Origin: Candidatus Omnitrophota bacterium | GTDB taxonomy: Bacteria > Omnitrophota > Gorgyraeia > Aquiviventales > Aquiviventaceae | Assembly (NCBI GenBank): GCA_016209275.1 | Contig: JACQWM010000040.1 | Location: 1-44,947, forward strand | DNA: 44,947 nucleotides | Direction of reading: 5' to 3' | Shown here: piece by piece, positions 41,489 through 44,947 of the stretch | Position numbering within the stretch: the first letter of the stretch is position 1 | Layout: every line of letters starts with the position of its first letter | The notes under the pieces: model-generated | What the model was told of the DNA's origin: nothing | What the model saw: only the letters and a program-made list of their open reading frames with translations | Databases searched by the model: none | Program-made: the position numbers and the translations under genes

Positions 41489-42169
41489 TCAGGCGACACA
41501 GGCTGGGTCGTGGATCGTATAGCCAGTCCCGCGGATCGTGTGAATCAGTGGCACCTGGCCACTCTGGTCCACCTTCCGCCGCAGATGGCTCAGGTGCACT
41601 TCGACCAAATTCGTGCCGCTGTCGAAGTCGTAGTTCCAGACGTGCTGCTCGATCATGGTCCGGGTGACGACCTGGCTGGCGTTGCGCATTAGGTATTCCA
41701 ACAGCGCGAATTCGCGCGGCGTGAACTCGAGCTGCCGACCGGCCCGGGTCACTCGCCGGGTCGCGGTATCCAGGACCAGGTCACCTACCTGCAGGAGATG
41801 CGTCTGGGGTGTGCGGCGTCTCAGCAGCGATTGCACTCGGGCCACGAGCTCGGCCACTGCGAATGGTTTGCTCAGATAGTCGTCACAACCAGCGTGCAGT
41901 CCCTCGACCCGGTTGTGCACGGCGCTTCTCGCGGTCACCGCCAGCACGGGGGTCGCAATCCCTTGTTGCCGCAGGGTCTTCACCAGGGCCAGTCCATCGA
42001 GCTTCGGCAGCCTCAGATCCAAGATGATCGCGTCGTAACTGGTGGCCTGCGCGAGGTCCAGTCCGGCCTCACCGTCGTGCGTGCAGTCCACCGCATAGCC
42101 GACCTCCGCCAGACTCCGCCGGATAAAGCTGGCGACCCGTTTCTCATCTTCCACGACGAGGATGCGCAT
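41489..42169 (-). CDS. OmpR/PhoB-family response regulator
   Basis: A 226-residue DNA-binding regulator. The receiver domain has the acidic pocket (VEDE at 6-9), the phosphorylation site Asp51 (IILDLRLPK) and Lys101 (YLSKPF). The C-terminal winged helix contains LEFTPREFALLEYLM and NLVEVHLSHLRRKVD with the recognition helix and IRGTGYTI. It is paired with the kinase in one operon. The repeats at 40059-40102 are of the type that such regulators bind, so it may switch the porin-cytochrome operon on. Similarity is to the CusR/CopR group but metal control is not proven. Confidence 0.92.
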   Translation of the reverse strand: MRILVVEDEKRVASFIRRSLAEVGYAVDCTHDGEAGLDLAQATSYDAIILDLRLPKLDGLALVKTLRQQGIATPVLAVTARSAVHNRVEGLHAGCDDYLSKPFAVAELVARVQSLLRRRTPQTHLLQVGDLVLDTATRRVTRAGRQLEFTPREFALLEYLMRNASQVVTRTMIEQHVWNYDFDSGTNLVEVHLSHLRRKVDQSGQVPLIHTIRGTGYTIHDPACVA

Positions 42170-42332
42170 ATCGGAAAAATTGTAAGGAACCGCACCTCTT
42201 CAATCTATGATCTGTGTCATGGGGTCGCTACGGTCCATGACGCATCTGAACGGTTTAGCTTCGTGGGACATCTCGCCACCATGCAGAAACGGTGAGGGCG
42301 GCTTTCGACCACCCTCACCTTACGCCATGAGG
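42170..42332. other. Regulatory gap before the response regulator
   Basis: This intergenic stretch has no open frame of note. It contains a 7-bp inverted repeat GTCATGG-N12-CCATGAC (42216-42241) about 47 bases before the regulator start, a candidate autoregulatory site, and the hairpin at 42291-42319 described separately. No clear minus-35/minus-10 pair was found. Confidence 0.3.
42291..42319 (-). terminator. Hairpin, probable terminator
   Basis: GGTGAGGG (42291-42298) pairs with CCCTCACC (42312-42319); two more G-C pairs extend the stem inward. On the minus strand GTTT follows, a weak U-tract. It lies 14 bases beyond the stop of the truncated Cys-rich frame at 42333, where a terminator for the pyruvate-kinase transcript would be expected, and insulates the two-component operon. 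Confidence 0.5.
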
Positions 42333-42515
42333 TCACAACTTCGCGAGCTCGCCCTGCTGGATTTTCTCCACCAGCGTGTTCCAGGCCTCTTTGGGAAGGC
42401 GGACGAGATTGCCTTCCTCGCCAATTCGGACTTCATCATTGGCCACGTCCCCGAGACAGCAGGAGCCCTGCGGATTGGTCACTTCGCAGTAGCAGTTGCC
42501 AGCTTTCCAGAGGTG
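42333..42515 (-). pseudogene. Remnant of a small Cys-rich protein gene, 5' end lost
   Basis: A minus-strand frame of 60 codons ends in TGA at 42333 and reads through KAGNCYCEVTNPQGSCCLGD and DEVRIGEEGNLVRLPKEAW to VEKIQQGELAKL. The NCYC and SCC groups and the coherent charged helix look like a real small metal- or redox-related protein. No ATG, GTG or TTG begins it: the frame runs back into a TGA that lies within the palindromic repeat at 42513-42551. The repeat therefore seems to have replaced the start. I cannot name the family. It could still be expressed from an unusual start codon such as CTG. Confidence 0.5.
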
Positions 42516-42551
42516 TCAGACGCTTCCTGAACGGGCGGAAGTGTCTGACGC
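42513..42551. repeat. GTGTCAGACRC repeat, copy 2
   Basis: Arms GTGTCAGACGCTTCC (42513-42527) and GGAAGTGTCTGACGC (42537-42551) pair with two G-T-type mismatches and a loop TGAACGGGC. It begins in the N-terminal part of the truncated frame and ends one base before the stop codon of pyk, so in RNA it would form a hairpin immediately after pyk. Sequence and loop match copy 3 closely (CTTCCTGAAC, then AGTGTCTGAC). Confidence 0.8.
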
Positions 42552-43595
42552 TTAACGGGTGCGGCGGGGGCCGCGGTAGGGGGCGTGGCGCTCGGTGTAC
42601 TCGATGATCGTGCGCATCATCTTCACCGTTTCCACCGGATACCGGCCCATCGCGGTCTCGCCGGAGAGCATGACGAAGTTGGAGCCGTCGATCACCGCAT
42701 TGGCCACATCGCTCACCTCGGCGCGCGTTGGCTGCGGATGGTCGATCATGTGTTCCAGCATTTGGGTAGCCGTGATCACTGGCTTCTTGTAGTGGTTACA
42801 GGCGGCGATCATCCATTTCTGCAGGATCGGGATTTCGTGGACCGGCAATGAGATCCCCAGGTCGCCGCGCGCGACCATAATGCTATCCGCCCGCCTGAGA
42901 ATCGCCGCTAGGTTCTGCACCCCTTCCCGGTTCTCGATTTTGGCGATGACCTGGCAGTGCGGCAAGGTTTCCCGCAGCAGCCGCTTGACCGCATCCACAT
43001 CCGCCGCGTTGCGCACGAATGATTGCGCCACATACTCGACCTTATGTTGAATGGCAAATGATAAATCGGCCATGTCCTTGCTGCTGATCGCCGGAAAATC
43101 CAGGTGGGTGTCCGGAATATTCACCCCTTTACGCTCGCCCAATTTGCCCCCTTGGATCACCTGGGTCACGACATGGTCCTCAAAACTTCGGAGCACGTTC
43201 AAGTGCAGATTGCCGTCATCGATGTAGATCATCTGTCCGGGTTGAATCCGGGTGAAGCGGCCGGTGTAACTCAGCGACACCCCCTCCCCTGTCCCTGTCC
43301 TGGGCTTGCGGTAGAGGATAAATCGCTGCCCTGTTTCCAGCAGGATGGCGCGGTGGCTGCGGAGCACTCCAGTGCGGATGCGATGGCCGGCCAAGTCTTG
43401 AAGGATGGCGATCGGACGGCTCAGGCCTCGCTGGGCCTTGCGGATCTGCGAGAGCATCCGCTCATGATCCTCCAGCGTGCCGTGGGAGAAGTTGAACCGG
43501 AAGACGCTGACCCCCTCCCGGATCAATTGGCGCAGAACCGTAGCGCTCGCGCAGCTAGGACCAACGGTGGCAATAATCTTTGTGCGCGTCTGCAT
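42552..43595 (-). CDS. pyk: Pyruvate kinase, short form without C-terminal domain
   Basis: Makes pyruvate and ATP from phosphoenolpyruvate in the last step of glycolysis. Recognisable parts are the N-terminal TKIIATVGPSCAS, FRFNFSHG, the catalytic-lysine region VIAKIENREGVQNL, IMVARGDLGISLP, and the signature PVITATQMLEHMI ... GSNFVMLSGETAMGRYP. It ends soon after at ERHAPYRGP, residue 347, so the roughly 120-residue C-terminal allosteric domain of normal pyruvate kinases is missing. No frame continues it. The ATG at 43595 overlaps the stop of the upstream gene by one base (TGATG). Confidence 0.94.
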   Translation of the reverse strand: MQTRTKIIATVGPSCASATVLRQLIREGVSVFRFNFSHGTLEDHERMLSQIRKAQRGLSRPIAILQDLAGHRIRTGVLRSHRAILLETGQRFILYRKPRTGTGEGVSLSYTGRFTRIQPGQMIYIDDGNLHLNVLRSFEDHVVTQVIQGGKLGERKGVNIPDTHLDFPAISSKDMADLSFAIQHKVEYVAQSFVRNAADVDAVKRLLRETLPHCQVIAKIENREGVQNLAAILRRADSIMVARGDLGISLPVHEIPILQKWMIAACNHYKKPVITATQMLEHMIDHPQPTRAEVSDVANAVIDGSNFVMLSGETAMGRYPVETVKMMRTIIEYTERHAPYRGPRRTR

Positions 43596-44176
43596 CAATC
43601 GAACACCGCTGCGCGTGGGGAACGCGCTGGCGGCTCAGGGCTCACAGGCAACGTGAGATCGAGGGACGCCTGGCCGGGGATGCACAGCTCCTTGCAGGCA
43701 AGCCAACTCACGGTCGCGTTGAGAGGAAGCTCGGTGTAGGCGTCTCTCACCGTCTGATACCGAAGCTCGCTGATCAGCGTGACGTCCTTCTCATAGCCAA
43801 ATGTCTTGATGTTTCCCGGGTCCATAAACCGTTTGGGGTTCGGCCACTGAAGCGGCCCGAACCAACACCCTGACGGCGCTGACCATTCGATCTTGGTGGG
43901 CAACCCCGCGTCGCCAGGGGTCTCATAGTAAATATGCCAGCCTGGCTCTATCGTAAAGCGCACCCCGACTCTCGTGGCGCCTCCGGGTTGAATCGTCGTG
44001 TGCTCGGCGATCAACTCAGCGTTGACCGGATGAGGGGCGGCGACATCAGGTTCCTTGCTGGGCGATTCATCCGCATCGGTGGCGGCCCGCCCGCATGCGC
44101 AGACCGTCAACAATAGAAGTGTCAGACACTTCCTGAACAGGCGCAAGTGTCTGACACCTGTTGGATCAGCGGACAT
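43595..44176 (-). CDS. Stand-alone DsbD N-terminal-type lipoprotein
   Basis: A 193-residue exported protein. The mature part has the immunoglobulin-like fold of the N-terminal domain of DsbD (thiol-disulfide interchange protein): VGVRFTIEPGWHIYYETPGDAGLPTKIEW, FGYEKDVTLISEL and VSWLACKELCIPGQ with two Cys that could exchange disulfides. There is no membrane or thioredoxin domain. The signal peptide (HLRLFRKCLTLLLLTVCACG) ends at a lipobox-like VCAC and is encoded by the repeat copy at 44118-44158, so the protein may have gained its signal from the repeat. The first ATG at 44176 is used. Confidence 0.78.
   Translation of the reverse strand: MSADPTGVRHLRLFRKCLTLLLLTVCACGRAATDADESPSKEPDVAAPHPVNAELIAEHTTIQPGGATRVGVRFTIEPGWHIYYETPGDAGLPTKIEWSAPSGCWFGPLQWPNPKRFMDPGNIKTFGYEKDVTLISELRYQTVRDAYTELPLNATVSWLACKELCIPGQASLDLTLPVSPEPPARSPRAAVFD
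44118..44158. repeat. GTGTCAGACAC repeat, copy 3, inside a signal-peptide region
   Basis: Arms AGTGTCAGACACTT (44118-44131) and AAGTGTCTGACAC (44145-44157), each itself palindromic, are separated by about 13 bases. On the minus strand the copy encodes VRHLRLFRKCLTL, the positively charged start and the first hydrophobic residues of the signal peptide of the DsbD-like protein. It shares CTTCCTGAAC and AGTGTCTGAC with copy 2. Confidence 0.8.
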
Positions 44177-44205
44177 CAGCGTATCGATCCGCGTTGATCA
44201 GCGAT

Positions 44206-44947
44206 CTAGGGCTTGCCTTCACGCTTCATGGCGCTGTCGATGGCGCCGCGCACGCGGCCGGCTTCGGTAATCGGCAGGTTCGCCTCCGTCGGCACGTAGA
44301 TCACTGCGTTCTGATTCTTCTGCAGTCCCTCAATCCATTTATAGCGCAGATACGGATCTGAGAGGCTGGCGGCGATGATCTCATTGCTCTTCGCGACCCC
44401 TTGCGCTCTGGCAATTTCAATCTCGGCGTCTTTTTTGGCCTTGGCCAGCTCAAACTCCTTTTGGAACGACTCTTGCTCGGCTCTGAGCTTGGCTTCGATG
44501 CTTTGGGCAAACGTCGGCGGCAGCCGCACATCGCGCAGCAGCACATCCTGCACCATGATGCCGCGCTGCTCCAGCTTATCCCGCAAAAACTTGAGGATGT
44601 TTTCGCCGATTTCCTTGCGGCCGGCATCGCTGTAGAGCGCCTTCACCGCATAGCCGCTGACGACGTTGCGGATGGCTTCGCGGACATACGGCTCCAAAAT
44701 GGTTTCACGATACCCGCCCCCGATCGTTTTGCGCACTTTGACCGCCTGCTCGCGCGGGATGTTATAAATCACGGACACATCCAACTGTGAAATCAGCCCT
44801 TCAGACGAGGGCACCTGGGCGGTCTCTTTGATCTCTTGCGTCTTCACATTCCAGGTCTCAACCCACGAGGTAAACGGGATATAAAAATGCCACCCGGAGG
44901 CCAGCGCCTCATCCGAGATCTTGCCAAAATCGGCCTTGACCCCGACC
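44206..44947 (-). CDS. SPFH/prohibitin-family membrane protein, 5' end outside the window
   Basis: The frame is open to the window end: the last 33 codons read GVKADFGKISDEALASG and HFYIPFTSWVETWNVKTQE, the standard opening of an SPFH domain, so the true start with its membrane anchor lies beyond 44947. The visible 246 residues include a prohibitin-type core (VIYNIPREQAVKV, RDVRLPPTFAQSIEAKL), a coiled coil (AEQESFQKEFELAKAKKDAE) and a C-terminal YVPTEANLPI. Such proteins form large membrane scaffolds and often control FtsH-like proteases. It differs from the slipin at 37091. A GTG at 44847 could be mistaken for the start but lies inside the domain. Confidence 0.88.
   Translation of the reverse strand, partial: VGVKADFGKISDEALASGWHFYIPFTSWVETWNVKTQEIKETAQVPSSEGLISQLDVSVIYNIPREQAVKVRKTIGGGYRETILEPYVREAIRNVVSGYAVKALYSDAGRKEIGENILKFLRDKLEQRGIMVQDVLLRDVRLPPTFAQSIEAKLRAEQESFQKEFELAKAKKDAEIEIARAQGVAKSNEIIAASLSDPYLRYKWIEGLQKNQNAVIYVPTEANLPITEAGRVRGAIDSAMKREGKP

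Noticed and set aside
1-44947. CRISPR arrays, tRNA or rRNA genes, complete insertion sequences or phage genes
   Set aside because: I looked for direct repeats with regular spacers, cloverleaf-like sequences and transposase or integrase motifs and found none.

Overview
All convincing genes in this window lie on the minus strand, so transcription runs from high to low coordinates; I found no believable plus-strand gene. The host is a Gram-negative bacterium with an outer membrane, because there are three TolC/porin-type proteins, lipoproteins and Tat/Sec-exported cytochromes. It has a moderately high GC content and the standard genetic code. The phylum is uncertain. The LysM lipoprotein, the compact aspartyl-tRNA synthetase and the general gene mix make me think of Omnitrophota; Nitrospirota or Methylomirabilota remain possible.

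Layout. Positions 1-8805 hold housekeeping genes: phoH (3' part off the window), a LysM lipoprotein, aspS (lacking its GAD insertion domain), hisS, an HU/IHF protein, dnaE and a LOG-family protein. Positions 8828-30844 are a copper/silver homeostasis island. Its lower part (8.8-19 kb) has a CDF-type transporter, a CopA-like P1B ATPase, alpha-glucan phosphorylase, a PfkB sugar kinase fused to a YHS metal-binding domain, a 51-residue metallothionein-like protein, a PilT-type ATPase fused to a YHS domain plus a second Cys cluster, several tiny Cys-rich or membrane proteins and a secreted YHS protein. Its middle part (19-25.7 kb) is cusCBA behind a csoR repressor. Its upper part (25.8-30.8 kb) has two DUF2231 membrane proteins, a 34-residue His-rich lipoprotein, a two-domain multicopper oxidase and another TolC. 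Two strong promoters (near 25.74 and 30.83 kb) have CsoR-type TACCCC/GGGGTA operators inside them and probably drive the middle/lower and upper parts respectively.

Positions 30958-39943 form an electron-transfer module related to alternative complex III and the Qrc complex: a pentaheme cytochrome, a molybdopterin-oxidoreductase-like subunit, a four-cluster Fe-S subunit and an NrfD/ActC-like membrane subunit. Around them lie three monoheme cytochromes (two clearly paralogous), an SPFH protein, TatA and an outer-membrane porin. An OmpR-type response regulator and sensor kinase (40.1-42.2 kb) sit just upstream; a run of four 11-bp direct repeats before the porin is a candidate regulator site. 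Positions 42.5-44.9 kb return to general genes: a short pyruvate kinase, a stand-alone DsbD-N-type lipoprotein and an SPFH/prohibitin protein cut by the window end.

The most unusual content is the set of YHS-domain fusions (PilT ATPase and PfkB kinase) in one operon with glycogen phosphorylase and metal-binding microproteins, an array of four perfect hairpins inside that operon, and three copies of a GTGTCAGACAC-type palindromic repeat, one of which is translated as part of a signal peptide and another of which abuts a truncated gene.
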